Shown: positions 34,297-43,743, counted from the stretch's first letter. The stretch is DNA of 64,000 bases from Lewinellaceae bacterium (GCA_020636375.1 JACJXZ010000008.1:347056-411055), one strand, 5' to 3'. A program made the numbers and translations. The notes: generated by a model not told the origin, from the sequence alone.

Positions 34297-36096
34297 ATGC
34301 AAGATACGCTTGTCCAACCACTGGTATTGAAAGGAGGGGAGTTCCTGATCAAAGACGCCACTCCTGAAGAAACGTTCATCCCTGAAGAGATCAATGAAGA
34401 GCAAAAAATGATTGCCGATATGGTCCGGGATTTCCTGCAAAGCGAAATCCTGCCCAACGTCAACCGCATTGAGAAGCAGGAAGAAGGCCTGACCCCCGGC
34501 CTGCTGGAAAAAATGGCCGAGCTCGGCCTGCTGGGCAGCCACATGCCGGAGGCCTACGGCGGCATGGAGCTGGATACCAATACGAATACCCTGATCTGTG
34601 ACGTGTTGGGCCCTGCGGGGGCCTTCACGGTTCCCTATGCCGTGCAGACCGGCATCGGCATGTTGCCGCTCCTGTATTATGGCAATGAAGCGCAAAAACA
34701 AAAGTATCTCACCCGCCTCATCAGCGGCGAGCTGAAGTCGGCCTACTGCCTGACCGAACCCAGCTCCGGTTCCGACGCCCTGGCGGCCAAGACGCGGGCT
34801 GACCTCGCTCCGGACGGTGAACACTATATCATCAACGGGCAGAAGATGTGGATTTCGAATGCAGGCTTTGCCGATATATATATCGTTTTTGCCCAGGTAG
34901 ACGGCGACAAGTTCACGGGCTTTATCGTCGAACGGGAAAGTGAGGGGCTTACCCTCGGCGCGGAAGAGGATAAGCTGGGGATCAAAGGGTCCTCTACCCG
35001 GCAGGTGTTCTTCGAGAATGTTAAGGTCCCCAGGGAAAATGTGCTGGGAGAGATCGGCAAGGGGCACCTCATCGCCTTCAACGTCCTGAACGTGGGCCGC
35101 TTCAAGCTCTGCGCTCTGTGCATCGGAGGGGCCAAGGCCAGCATCACCACCGCCGTACGGTATGCCAACGAACGCACGCAGTTCAAGCAGCCTATAGCCA
35201 ATTTTGGCGCTATCCAGCACAAGCTGGCGGAGCAGGCCATCCGTACCTTTGCGGTGGAAAGCGCAATGTACCGGGTCTCTCACCTCATGCAAATGAAGAA
35301 CAAAGCCCTGATGGAAAAGGGCGCCAGTTTCGCCGAGGCCAAGCTGCAGGCGGCTGAAGAGTACGCCATTGAATGTGCGTTGCTCAAAGTATCGGGTTCT
35401 GAAGCGCTTGATTTCGTGACTGACGAAACCGTGCAAATCCACGGCGGTATGGGCTACTCCGAAGAGGGGACGGCTGCCCGCGGCTACCGCGATTCCCGCA
35501 TCAACCGCATCTACGAGGGCACCAACGAGATCAACCGCCTGTTGTCAATCGACATGTTGCTGCGCCGGGGTATGAAAGGCGCCCTGGATATTGTCGGCCC
35601 GGCCTGGGAAGTACAGAAAGAACTGGCTTCCATGCCGGCTTTCGACAAGCCGGAGGGCGCTTATGGCGAGGAACACAAGGCCGTGAAGGACTTCAAGAAG
35701 GCCGTGCTGATGATTGCCGGCGCCGCCGCCAAGATGCAGATGGACGGCAAGCTCAACCTGAAGGAAGAGCAGGAGGTCATTATGAATGTGTCGGATATGC
35801 TCAACGATGTGCTCACTGCCGAGTCGCTGCTGTTGAGAGTAGAAAAACTGTCGGGCATCCAGAAGAATATCGATCAGGAAGTATACGACGCCATGTTGAA
35901 GGTCTTCCTGTCTGACGCCACAGCCCGCATCCTGAAAAACGGGACCGATGCCCTGGCCTCCTTCGCCGAAGGGGACCTGCTCCGCATCCTGCTCATGGGC
36001 CTGAAGCGGTTTACCAAGTATCCGCCGGCCAACGTAAAGAAAGAGCGCCGCAAGATTGCCCGGGTGATGATCGAGGCGAATGGGTACTGCTTTTAG
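34297..36096 (+). CDS. Acyl-CoA dehydrogenase
   Basis: 599 residues, the long form common in Bacteroidota. FAD-dependent alpha,beta-desaturation of acyl-CoA in beta-oxidation, cytosolic. Family signatures: AYCLTEPSSGSDA, MWISNAGFADIYIVFA, LGIKGSSTRQVFF, GGAKASITTAVRYANERTQF, QIHGGMGYSEEGTAARGYRD and IYEGTNEINR carrying the probable catalytic Glu. A ~190-residue helical C-terminal extension follows the core, as in the VLCAD-like subgroup. The duplicated operators just upstream suggest dedicated repression. Chain-length specificity cannot be read off. Confidence 0.94.
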   Translation: MQDTLVQPLVLKGGEFLIKDATPEETFIPEEINEEQKMIADMVRDFLQSEILPNVNRIEKQEEGLTPGLLEKMAELGLLGSHMPEAYGGMELDTNTNTLICDVLGPAGAFTVPYAVQTGIGMLPLLYYGNEAQKQKYLTRLISGELKSAYCLTEPSSGSDALAAKTRADLAPDGEHYIINGQKMWISNAGFADIYIVFAQVDGDKFTGFIVERESEGLTLGAEEDKLGIKGSSTRQVFFENVKVPRENVLGEIGKGHLIAFNVLNVGRFKLCALCIGGAKASITTAVRYANERTQFKQPIANFGAIQHKLAEQAIRTFAVESAMYRVSHLMQMKNKALMEKGASFAEAKLQAAEEYAIECALLKVSGSEALDFVTDETVQIHGGMGYSEEGTAARGYRDSRINRIYEGTNEINRLLSIDMLLRRGMKGALDIVGPAWEVQKELASMPAFDKPEGAYGEEHKAVKDFKKAVLMIAGAAAKMQMDGKLNLKEEQEVIMNVSDMLNDVLTAESLLLRVEKLSGIQKNIDQEVYDAMLKVFLSDATARILKNGTDALASFAEGDLLRILLMGLKRFTKYPPANVKKERRKIARVMIEANGYCF

Positions 36097-36102
36097 CTTG
36101 TA

Positions 36103-36165
36103 TTCGTGTGTTCGTGCATTCGGAAGCCCTGCTTAACGAATCCACGAACGCACACATGCATCCCG
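36103..36165. repeat. Imperfect inverted repeat between convergent genes
   Basis: GTGTGTTCGTGCATTCG and CGAATCCACGAACGCACAC pair imperfectly around a short loop between the convergent acyl-CoA dehydrogenase and the hypothetical gene at 36173. It may act as a two-way terminator; no T run. Confidence 0.4.
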
Positions 36166-36172
36166 ATCTTCC

Positions 36173-36685
36173 CTACACCTGCACGTGCATCCGCAGGCGC
36201 AGCTTGCCCGTTTCCGTGGCAGGCAGCAGCTTGCGGACGGCGGGCAGCAGGTGCCCGTAACCGGAAGCAGCCATCATAACCTTCAGGTCAACCGCACAAC
36301 CCTCTTTGCCGAGGCGCACCCCGTCGGGAAGCGCCTCGGCAATTTTTTTCTGAAAAAAACCGATCAATTGCCGGTCGAGCATCTTCAGCCCGTCGAGGAA
36401 ATGGAAAATCAGCAGGCTATTGCCAGAACCGTCCATCCCCCCCTCCATCTTCATCCGGAGGCGGCGGCGGACCAACCCGGCGACCGGTACCCGGGCGGCC
36501 AGGGTGAGGTAGACGATGTTGTTGTCGTGCAGGCTTAATACGAGCTCCTGCAGGGTCTCGCCGAGCAGTTCGCGGAGCTGCTCGTTGAGCAGCGCCTGGG
36601 AGATGGGAATGTCCATCGGGATATCGGCCCCGCGAAAATGGCCGAGGTCGCCCTGTTCTATTTTTTCGAGAATGACGTTCTTCAT
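36173..36685 (-). CDS. Hypothetical protein
   Basis: 170 residues from ATG 36685 (the frame also begins at a TTG 12 bases upstream). I do not recognise the family. It has no signal peptide or membrane segment. Visible: an N-terminal amphipathic part (ISQALLNEQLRELLGETLQELVLSLH), a basic stretch (VRRRLRMKM) and a hydrophobic FLDGLKMLDRQLIGFF; the end (KLRLRMHV) is strand-like. Divergent from ybaB with 90 bp between starts. Host-like codon use and a clean frame suggest a real gene. Confidence 0.65.
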   Translation of the reverse strand: MKNVILEKIEQGDLGHFRGADIPMDIPISQALLNEQLRELLGETLQELVLSLHDNNIVYLTLAARVPVAGLVRRRLRMKMEGGMDGSGNSLLIFHFLDGLKMLDRQLIGFFQKKIAEALPDGVRLGKEGCAVDLKVMMAASGYGHLLPAVRKLLPATETGKLRLRMHVQV

Positions 36686-36775
36686 AGGTTTTGCCAAGAT
36701 AGTGTTTTTACGCCATTCTGTAAAGATGTACCTTTGCCTGCCCTGTATTACATTACAAACTAAAAGCTAAGAACC

Positions 36776-37093
36776 ATGTTTGGAGACCTGATGGGCAACA
36801 TGAAGGAGCAGCAGAAAGAAATGCGCCGGAAACTGGCGGAATTCAAGGTGGAAGCGGAGGCCGGCGACGGCGCCGTGAAAGTGGTGGCCAACGCCAACCG
36901 CGAGCTGCTCGACATTCAGTTTGACAAGCAAAAACTCGACTGGGAGGACGCGGAAATGGTGCAGGACCTCATCATCGCCGCTGTCAATAAAGCCCTGGAA
37001 AAAGCGGCGGAGAAGGAAGCTGAAGAGGCGCAGAATATGATGAAGAATATGCTGCCTCCGGGGCTGGGCGACCTGGGCGGGTTGTTTGGGTAG
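36776..37093 (+). CDS. YbaB/EbfC-family nucleoid-associated protein
   Basis: 105 residues, the usual family size. Short helical start (MKEQQKEMRRKLAEFKVEAE), central beta part (GDGAVKVVANANRELLDIQF), then EDAEMVQDLIIAAVNKALEKA, and a Met/Gly-rich tail (MMKNMLPPGLGDLGGLFG), all diagnostic. It binds DNA as a dimer and is associated with recombination and nucleoid structure. In many genomes it follows dnaX; here dnaX and recR are absent from the neighbourhood. Confidence 0.93.
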   Translation: MFGDLMGNMKEQQKEMRRKLAEFKVEAEAGDGAVKVVANANRELLDIQFDKQKLDWEDAEMVQDLIIAAVNKALEKAAEKEAEEAQNMMKNMLPPGLGDLGGLFG

Positions 37094-37121
37094 GAGCCAG
37101 GGGCGGGGCCAGGAATGCTTA

Positions 37122-37281
37122 GGGATTGCGCAACAATAAATTACCCATTTATACTCGTTCTTTTGCGCGCTGTGCGGCTGTTGCCAAGCCTCGCCGTAGC
37201 GCTGCTATGCCTGCGTTTGGCGCCTTGCCAGCACACAAAATAACTTCGTCTATTCTGTGTAACTTATTATTGCGCAATCCC
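37122..37281. mobile_element. MITE-like element, 160 bp, TTA target duplication
   Basis: Imperfect ~23-bp terminal inverted repeats starting GGGATTGCGCAA and ending TTGCGCAATCCC, flanked on both sides by TTA (37119-37121, 37282-37284). No coding capacity; the small frame through it is not a gene. TNA duplications are typical of the IS5/IS1031 group, so a transposase of that type elsewhere could mobilise it. The interior has GCC/GGC-rich palindromic parts. Confidence 0.8.
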
Positions 37282-37284
37282 TTA

Positions 37285-37635
37285 GTAGTTGGGCACATTT
37301 ATTGTAACTATTGGTGCTTCGAGAGCGTGGCTTAATAGCTCCATTTTGGGGTTAATTGTTATATGGCTAAATTGTTACGCTAATTGTGTCCGCCCACTGT
37401 GTATTAGTACATTTTCACCCAGCCGGGGTACGAGGACGAGCAGACTTTCGCAATGAGATATGAGGCAGGGTTCTAAGGCAGGCATCGCATACACTAATAC
37501 ACCAATACACAAATACCCCAATGCACAAACCCGCGCTCCCGCCCTGATCTTTTCAAGCCGGGAAAATCTAAACCTCTTCCCGTACGTTAAGTACTGTGTG
37601 AATCAAAACTACATTCCAAAAACGGAAAGAATTCC
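37285..37635. other. Intergenic region upstream of the LamG gene
   Basis: No gene found. Word-like near-repeats at 37490-37530 (TACACTAATACACCAATACAC and further variants, broken by single changes). The promoter of the LamG gene must lie here, but no element is clear. Confidence 0.4.
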
Positions 37636-38874
37636 ATGAAATACCGCGTCTTTCTTACTTCGATGATACTGGGCAGCGCCGTTGCGCTATCGGCTCAGAC
37701 CACAGTCGGGCTGATCGCCTACTACACGCTGGACTCCATTTACCGGGATGTAACCGGCAATACCGCCAATACCGGCACGCCGGGCGGCGGCCCTGCCTTT
37801 GCCTGCGGGGCCATGGGGCAGGCCCTTTCGCTGGATGGGCAGGACGACGAGGTCGTCATCCTTAGCGGGCCGGTCAACAACGAATTTGACGACGAGGACG
37901 TCACGGTCAGCCTCTATATCAAGCCGACCGGGGGAGATGGCACGCAGTACGTGCTGTCGAAGCGCAGCCCCAGTTGTTTTGGCGGCAATGAATTTTATAT
38001 CCGCTATGTGCCGGCCACCCGGACGGTTAACGCTGTCTTCCTGGAAACGCCCAACAAGTCTGTATTCCTCTCCAGCAAACTGGAGAACACGGCTTGCTGG
38101 CAGCACATCGCCGTCGTGCGCGAAGGCGGCCGGGCACGCCTCTACATCAATGGCGAGCGGGTTCAGCTGCTGACCACAGCCAACCGCCTCGACGTATTCA
38201 ACGACGGCGACCTGACCATCGGCAACAGCGATTGCAAGACCGCTGCCGAGAAGCCTTTCCGGGGGCTGATCGACGAAGTGCGGGTCTACAACCGCGCCCT
38301 CGACGATAAGGAAATCCGGGAGCTGTATTTTGCGCCGGACCAGATCCGGAAGGAAAGCGCCGTAGTGAATATTTTCCTGGGCGAATCGATAGACATCGAG
38401 CTGACCAACACCTGTGCCAGCTCCTTCAGCTGGACGCCTGCCGACGGCGTGTCCGACCCTACGGCTGCTGAACCATCCATCCTGCCTAAAGAAAAGGGAG
38501 AGATCCTCTACACCGTCGCCCTGGCCGACAACATCAGCGCCTGCATCGCCACAGATTCTATCCTGATCAACGTGATCGACCCCAACGACCTCGACTGCAA
38601 CGACATTTCCCTGCCCAACGCCTTCACGCCCAACGGCGACGGCCTCAACGAGACCTTCGGCATTAGCAACCCCTATACCGTGCAGCAACTGGTCTCCTTC
38701 GACATCATCGACCGTTGGGGCAATACCGTCTTTTCCACCGCCGACCCCTTCGAACGATGGGATGGCTTCTACCGCGGGCAGGCCGTCAATTCCGGCGTGA
38801 TGCGCTACCAGATCAGCTTTATCTGCGAAGGGGAAGAAAAAGTGCGCACGGGTATTGTGTCTGTTCTGAGGTGA
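37636..38874 (+). CDS. Secreted LamG-domain protein with T9SS type B (gliding-associated) C-terminal domain
   Basis: 412 residues. Signal peptide MKYRVFLTSMILGSAVALSA. Residues ~25-230 are a concanavalin-like LamG/Laminin_G_3 domain (GLIAYYTLDSIYRDVTG, QALSLDGQDDEVV, WQHIAVVREGGRARLYING, LIDEVRVYNRALDDKEI). An Ig-like linker follows, and the last ~90 residues are the gliding-motility C-terminal domain (LPNAFTPNGDGLNETFG ... DRWGNTVF ... RTGIVSVLR). Secreted by T9SS and attached at the surface; carbohydrate or protein binding is the likely task of the LamG domain. Confidence 0.92.
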   Translation: MKYRVFLTSMILGSAVALSAQTTVGLIAYYTLDSIYRDVTGNTANTGTPGGGPAFACGAMGQALSLDGQDDEVVILSGPVNNEFDDEDVTVSLYIKPTGGDGTQYVLSKRSPSCFGGNEFYIRYVPATRTVNAVFLETPNKSVFLSSKLENTACWQHIAVVREGGRARLYINGERVQLLTTANRLDVFNDGDLTIGNSDCKTAAEKPFRGLIDEVRVYNRALDDKEIRELYFAPDQIRKESAVVNIFLGESIDIELTNTCASSFSWTPADGVSDPTAAEPSILPKEKGEILYTVALADNISACIATDSILINVIDPNDLDCNDISLPNAFTPNGDGLNETFGISNPYTVQQLVSFDIIDRWGNTVFSTADPFERWDGFYRGQAVNSGVMRYQISFICEGEEKVRTGIVSVLR

Positions 38875-38996
38875 ATTTCCCGAAAAATCAATATTTTTGG
38901 GGCTTTTAGGGAAGGAGCGACGGAGTGATTGCCAGGCGCTTCACCCTGGGACAAACAATGGTTGTTGCAATAGATCTGTCAAAAATTTATAGAGTT

Positions 38997-40436
38997 ATGA
39001 AATCCAAACTCCTTGTTCTGGGAGTGCTGCTCCTGGCCTTCCTGGCCAGCTGTACGCCCAAGACCACAGAAACTGCCGCTTCCTCTGAAGAGAAAGAAGA
39101 AGTGACTCCGGTCAAACCGCCGAAAAAAGAGGAAAACCTGAGCCCCTGCCCCAAATTCAGGGACGCTCCCAACCCGGATGATGCCGAGACCAACTACGTC
39201 CTTTACCGGGACTTCATGAAGGTCAACGAATGGGACAAGGCCTTCCGGATGTGGAAGAAAGTCTACGCGGTGGCGCCTGCCGCTGATGGCCGGCGCAATA
39301 CCGTTTACGCCGATGGCATCCGTTTTTACGAATACTTCATCTCCCAGACGCAGGATTCCGCAAAAATCCACGCCTACGTCGACACCATCTTTTCCATCTA
39401 CGACGAGATCGACCGGTGTTATCCCGAAGGCGGTTACATCCCTGCCCGCAAGGCGTTCGACCTGTACTATAAATACCCGTACCGCGCCGGCAAAAAGGAA
39501 ATTTATTCCATGTTCAAAAAGGCCATAGACACCGACGGGCTGAACACGCCGGACTTTGTGCTCAACCCCTTCTCCGCGCTGCTTGTCGAATTGTATGACG
39601 CCGGCGAAATCCCCCGGGAAGAGGCCCACAAATACCAGGAACAGGTGAGAAAGATACTGGCTCACGGCCTGAAGACCTGCAAGGGCAAAACCTGCGAACG
39701 CTGGAACATCATCCAGGAATATGCCCCCGTGCGCCTGGAATACTTCGAGACGGTGGAGGGCTTTTACTCTTGCGAATACTACATGGACAAGTACTACCCG
39801 GAATTCGAGGCCAACCCGGAGGACTGCGACGTGGTGCGCACGGTATACAGCCGCCTGAAGTGGGGCGGGTGTTCCGAGTCGGACGAAAGGTTCCGCGCCC
39901 TGATCCGGGTGGGCAACCAGAACTGCAAGCCGGAGCCCGGCCCGGCAGAGCTGGCCTACATCCTGCTGCGGGAGGCCAAATACCCGGAGGCCATCGAAGC
40001 CTTCCAGAAGGCCATCGAAGAAGAGCAGGATGTAACCAAAAAGGCCAATTACGCCCTGACCATCGCCAAGATTTACAACGTGCACCTGCGCAACTTCCCG
40101 CGCGCCCGCCAGTGGGCCCTGCAGGCCGCCGATATGCGCCCGGGCTGGGGCGAGCCTTATATCCTCATCGGCCGCCTCTATGCTTCCAGCGGGCCCCTCT
40201 GCGGGCCGGGCCGGGGATGGGACAGCCAGGTGGTCACCTGGCCCGCCATCGACATGTGGAACAAGGCCAAGAGCATCGACCCCGGCGTAGCCGCCGAGGC
40301 CAACAAATGGATTCGCCAGTACAGCCAGTACATGCCCAACCGCGAGGACGTCTTCATCCGCAACCTCAAAGCCGGCGACAGTTACTACGTCGGCTGCTGG
40401 ATACAGGTTTCGACGACGATACGGACGTCGGATTAG
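38997..40436 (+). CDS. TPR-like lipoprotein
   Basis: 479 residues from ATG 38997, which opens a lipoprotein signal ending LLAFLASC. An acidic/Lys linker (SSEEKEEVTPVKPPKKEE) follows. The main part is made of helical pairs resembling tetratricopeptide repeats (e.g. ELAYILLREAKYPEAIEAFQ, YALTIAKIYNVHLRNFPRA, PGWGEPYILIGRLYASS). A conserved-looking Cys-rich end (GPLCGPGRGW, YYVGCWIQ) closes it. Members with this layout are common in Bacteroidota, usually of unknown role at the periplasmic face of a membrane. It lies downstream of the LamG gene (about 120 bp) in the same direction. Confidence 0.82.
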   Translation: MKSKLLVLGVLLLAFLASCTPKTTETAASSEEKEEVTPVKPPKKEENLSPCPKFRDAPNPDDAETNYVLYRDFMKVNEWDKAFRMWKKVYAVAPAADGRRNTVYADGIRFYEYFISQTQDSAKIHAYVDTIFSIYDEIDRCYPEGGYIPARKAFDLYYKYPYRAGKKEIYSMFKKAIDTDGLNTPDFVLNPFSALLVELYDAGEIPREEAHKYQEQVRKILAHGLKTCKGKTCERWNIIQEYAPVRLEYFETVEGFYSCEYYMDKYYPEFEANPEDCDVVRTVYSRLKWGGCSESDERFRALIRVGNQNCKPEPGPAELAYILLREAKYPEAIEAFQKAIEEEQDVTKKANYALTIAKIYNVHLRNFPRARQWALQAADMRPGWGEPYILIGRLYASSGPLCGPGRGWDSQVVTWPAIDMWNKAKSIDPGVAAEANKWIRQYSQYMPNREDVFIRNLKAGDSYYVGCWIQVSTTIRTSD

Positions 40437-40553
40437 AGCAAGCGGAACAGCGTTCCGCTGCGGTTATTGCTTTGTCGGCTTTGAGCATAAATAAAACTAG
40501 GATGTGGTTGGATAAGCTGTCGGCGACCTCTCAAAGAAGGCGTGAAAACCTTG

Positions 40554-40626
40554 ACTTTGTGTTTATTTTTGCAAATAAAACCCTTACTTTGTGACAAAAA
40601 ATATTTATTTTTGCCCTGACTTTGTG
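40554..40626 (+). repeat. Three evenly spaced ACTTTGTG repeats before the AAA ATPase gene
   Basis: ACTTTGTG at 40554-40561, 40586-40593 and 40619-40626, 32 and 33 bp apart, about three helical turns. The first two are each followed by TATTTTTG (40564-40571, 40606-40613). The third overlaps the possible TTG start of the ATPase. The sharp drop in GC here relative to the lipoprotein gene is notable. Confidence 0.6.
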
Positions 40627-42004
40627 CAAATTTTATTTATTGAATTTCCAGAGAAACATATTAAAGAACCTGCAGCAGTGGTCGGAACGCAGCAACCGCA
40701 AGCCGCTCGTTTTGCGCGGTGCCAGGCAGGTTGGGAAGACGACCGCGGTAAAAATCTTTGCTGAAAAGTTCGATCACTTTGTTTCCCTCAACCTGGAAAA
40801 AACGGATGACCGGGAATTTTTCACTCGTTTTGACCGCCTCAAGGACATTGTAGCCGCTATTTTTTTCCGGCACAACATTTCCTCGGAGGAAAAAAGGGTG
40901 CTGTTGTTTATTGATGAAATTCAAGCTGAACCTAAAGCGGTGGCGCAGTTGAGATATTTCTATGAAGATTATCCGGGCCTTTATGTCATAGCCGCTGGTT
41001 CCCTGTTGGAAACTTTGCTTGATTTCCGGAATACCTTTCCAGTGGGCCGGACCGAATACCTGGTAATGCGGCCGGTTGCTTTTTCTGAATTTTTAAAGGC
41101 GGCTGGGGAAAGTGCAGCAGCAGATTTGCTTTCACAAGTGCCATTGCCGGATTATGCTTATCCGAAGCTCTTGCAATTGTTCCATACCTATGCCCTTATC
41201 GGGGGAATGCCGGAAATAATCCAGCAGTTTGTTGAACATCAGGATTTTACGCGATTGAAGCCACTTTATACAACCTTGCTTACTGCCTATCAGGACGATG
41301 TCCAGAAATACGCTTCCTCAGAGGCTCGGGCACAGGTCCTGCAGCACTGCATTCAAAACATTTTCCTTGAAGCAGCAAAGAGGATAAAGTTTCAGGGGTT
41401 TGGGTATTCCAACTACGGCTCCCGGGACATAGGGGAAGCTTTAAGGACATTGGAAAAGGCGATGCTGGTCAATTTGGTTTATCCTACAACTGAACCTTTG
41501 TTGCCAGGAACTCCCGACAAGAGGAAGCAACCTTATTTACAGGTAGTTGATACCGGGTTGATGAACTTTTTCACTGGCCTTCAGGAAAGCCTCATTGGAA
41601 CAAGAGACCTGCATGAAGCTTACCGGGGGCGTATTATTCATCATTGGGTAGGGCAACAGTTATTATCCACTATGCAACTGCCCGTCGAAAACCTTCGCTT
41701 CTGGGTACGGGAAAAAAAACAAAGTACGGCAGAGGTCGATTTTATCATCCCTTTTGAAAACAAGCTTGTACCCGTCGAGGTAAAATCCGGCACTGCCGGG
41801 AAGCTTCGATCCTTGCACCAGTTCATGGAGGTATCCAATCATTCCTTTGCTCTGAGGCTATACGCCGGACCCGTCCTCCTGCAACAGGCAGTTACATCAG
41901 GTGGGAAAAATTTTTATTTGCTAAATCTGCCCTATTTTTTAGGTGAGAAGTTGATTGAATATGTCGGATGGATGAAGGAAGAAATACTCTCGTCCGCCAA
42001 ATGA
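40622..42004 (+). CDS. AAA_14/DUF4143-type ATPase
   Basis: 460 residues if started at the TTG 40622; another TTG at 40640 fits the family start (NFQRNILKNLQQW). Walker A GARQVGKTTAV, Walker B VLLFIDEIQAEP, sensor-like VIAAGSLLE, and the C-terminal DUF4143 region with EVDFIIPFENKLVPVEVKSG, a D...ExK pattern like restriction-endonuclease folds. This is a large, often multi-copy family in Bacteroidota and archaea; the cellular task is not established. It is less GC-rich than its neighbours and has its own repeated upstream motif, consistent with a mobile or recently acquired gene. AlkC follows 48 bp downstream. Confidence 0.88.
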   Translation: MCKFYLLNFQRNILKNLQQWSERSNRKPLVLRGARQVGKTTAVKIFAEKFDHFVSLNLEKTDDREFFTRFDRLKDIVAAIFFRHNISSEEKRVLLFIDEIQAEPKAVAQLRYFYEDYPGLYVIAAGSLLETLLDFRNTFPVGRTEYLVMRPVAFSEFLKAAGESAAADLLSQVPLPDYAYPKLLQLFHTYALIGGMPEIIQQFVEHQDFTRLKPLYTTLLTAYQDDVQKYASSEARAQVLQHCIQNIFLEAAKRIKFQGFGYSNYGSRDIGEALRTLEKAMLVNLVYPTTEPLLPGTPDKRKQPYLQVVDTGLMNFFTGLQESLIGTRDLHEAYRGRIIHHWVGQQLLSTMQLPVENLRFWVREKKQSTAEVDFIIPFENKLVPVEVKSGTAGKLRSLHQFMEVSNHSFALRLYAGPVLLQQAVTSGGKNFYLLNLPYFLGEKLIEYVGWMKEEILSSAK

Positions 42005-42052
42005 AAAGGGTAGGCCCTCTCTATTATATTCGTCGGTTAGCTTATTGCTATT

Positions 42053-43162
42053 ATGAGCACCTCCTTACTCAAAAACCTCTACAACCCCGCCTTCTACCAC
42101 CAGTTCTGCCGGGTGGCGGGCAGCGTGCTTCCGGGTTTCGACGCCGAAGCCTTCCAGTCTCTCATCTTCGACGAGCAGTGGGACGGCCGGGAGCTGAAAG
42201 ACAGGATGAAGCACACCAGCGCTGTGCTGCACCATTTCCTGCCGCAGCCGTTCGCCAAGGCAGCCGGGGCCATACTCAATCTCGTTGAGGCTTTGCAGGC
42301 AGAAGGCATCACCGAAAAAGCCCTGGAGTATATGTTCTTTCCGGATTACGTCGAGCGCTTCGGGCTGGAACACTACGACGTATCCGTCGGGGCGATGGAG
42401 CGCCTGACGCCCTTCACCAGCTGCGAATTTGCCGTGCGCCCCTTCATCAAAAAATACGAAGGCAGGATGCTGGAACAGATGCTGCGCTGGTCGGGGCACC
42501 CCAACCACCACGTGCGCCGCCTGGCCAGCGAAGGCAGCCGCCCCCGCCTGCCCTGGGCGATGGCCCTGCCCAGGCTGAAACAGGACCCCTCGCCTGTACT
42601 GCCCATCCTGGAGAACCTGAAAGCGGACCCCTCGGAATACGTCCGCCGCTCGGTGGCCAACAACCTCAACGACATCTCCAAAGACAACCCGGGCATTGCC
42701 CTTGCCGTTTTCCGGGATTGGATCGGCCGCCACCCCGAGACCGACCGGCTGGTCAAACACGGCTGCCGCACGCTGCTCAAAGAGGGCCGGCCGGAGGCCA
42801 TGGCGCTGTTCGGATACAGTTCTTCCCGGGAGGTCACAATTCAAAACTTCAAAATACAGACGCCGGCAGTAACCGTGGGGGAGCATTTGAAATTCTCTTT
42901 CGAGCTGCAAAACCAAAGCGCCCGCCCCGCCCTCATCCGCCTGGAATACGGCCTGTACTACCTGCGCGCCAACGGCAGCCATTCCCGGAAAGTATTCAAG
43001 ATCAGCGAGCGGGAATACCCGGCCGGTTCCATTGCGCTCATCGAGCGAAAACAGAGCTTCCGCCCGATCACCACCCGCCGGTATTACCCGGGCCAGCATG
43101 AGCTTTCCCTCATCGTCAACGGGGTGGAAGTGGCGAAAAAAATATTTAATTTAGAAGGCTGA
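42053..43162 (+). CDS. alkC: DNA alkylation repair protein, AlkC type
   Basis: 369 residues. HEAT-like repeat DNA glycosylase that removes 3-methyl purines. Diagnostic: MKHTSAVLHHFLP, LEYMFFPDYVERFGLEHYD, FTSCEFAVRPFI, WSGHPNHHVRRLASEGSRPR and EYVRRSVANNLNDISKDNP. After the ~260-residue catalytic superhelix, residues ~270-369 are a beta-rich Ig-like domain (VGEHLKFSFELQNQS ... YPGQHELSLIVNGVE) present in part of the AlkC family. Cytosolic. ATG 42053 gives the usual N terminus (MSTSLLKNLYN). Confidence 0.92.
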   Translation: MSTSLLKNLYNPAFYHQFCRVAGSVLPGFDAEAFQSLIFDEQWDGRELKDRMKHTSAVLHHFLPQPFAKAAGAILNLVEALQAEGITEKALEYMFFPDYVERFGLEHYDVSVGAMERLTPFTSCEFAVRPFIKKYEGRMLEQMLRWSGHPNHHVRRLASEGSRPRLPWAMALPRLKQDPSPVLPILENLKADPSEYVRRSVANNLNDISKDNPGIALAVFRDWIGRHPETDRLVKHGCRTLLKEGRPEAMALFGYSSSREVTIQNFKIQTPAVTVGEHLKFSFELQNQSARPALIRLEYGLYYLRANGSHSRKVFKISEREYPAGSIALIERKQSFRPITTRRYYPGQHELSLIVNGVEVAKKIFNLEG

Positions 43163-43231
43163 AATTGGTATATAGTTTTGTATTTTTACCTGAATATAAA
43201 ATTTTATTATTCAAGCAAAAAACAAAACGAA

Positions 43232-43651
43232 ATGGATGCCAAGAAATTTGCTATCGGAACGGTCGCAGGCGGAATCGCCTTTTTCCTGCTCGGCTGGCTG
43301 CTGTACGGCATGTTGTTCATGAACTATTTCGAGGCCAACGCCGGCCCGGCGACCGGCGTCAACAAAGAATCCATGAATATGGCCGCCCTCTTCCTCGGCA
43401 ACCTGGCCATGGCGGCGCTGCTGACCCTCATCTTCCTGCGCTGGGCCAATATCTCTACCTTCATGGGCGGGCTGAAGGCCGGCGCCCTGGTCGGCCTGCT
43501 GGTTGCCCTGGGCCTGGACCTGACGATGTTCGGGACGACCAACATCATGACCCTCAACGGCATGGTCATGGACGTGGTGGTGTATACCGTCATGTCCGCA
43601 ATCGCCGGCGGGGTCATAGGCTGGCTGCTGGGCATGGGGAAGAAGGATTGA
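43232..43651 (+). CDS. Small integral-membrane protein (DUF1761-like)
   Basis: 139 residues from ATG 43232; the frame reaches 54 bases further back without a better start. Four hydrophobic helices: FAIGTVAGGIAFFLLGWLLY, LFLGNLAMAALLTLIFL, LKAGALVGLLVALGLDLT and the C-terminal VMSAIAGGVIGWLLGMG. No catalytic motif is seen. The TVAGGIAFFLLGWLLYG start is common in uncharacterised Bacteroidota membrane proteins. Follows alkC by 70 bp in the same direction. Confidence 0.78.
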   Translation: MDAKKFAIGTVAGGIAFFLLGWLLYGMLFMNYFEANAGPATGVNKESMNMAALFLGNLAMAALLTLIFLRWANISTFMGGLKAGALVGLLVALGLDLTMFGTTNIMTLNGMVMDVVVYTVMSAIAGGVIGWLLGMGKKD

Positions 43652-43677
43652 TGATCTGAGCATTCTTTGAAGCAGAT

Positions 43678-43743
43678 AGAAATACCTGGAAATAATGAAA
43701 CCCATTACCCGGCCGGGCAGGGCGACAGGTTCCAGGTATTTCT
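43678..43743 (+). terminator. Inverted repeat downstream of the membrane-protein gene
   Basis: AGAAATACCTGGAA (43678-43691) and TTCCAGGTATTTCT (43730-43743) are exact complements with a 38-nt loop. It starts 26 bases after the stop of the membrane-protein gene, so termination or mRNA-end protection is likely; no T run. Confidence 0.4.

Noticed and set aside
37126..37335. 69-residue ORF
   Set aside because: Lies within the MITE-like element and its flank; no homology features.
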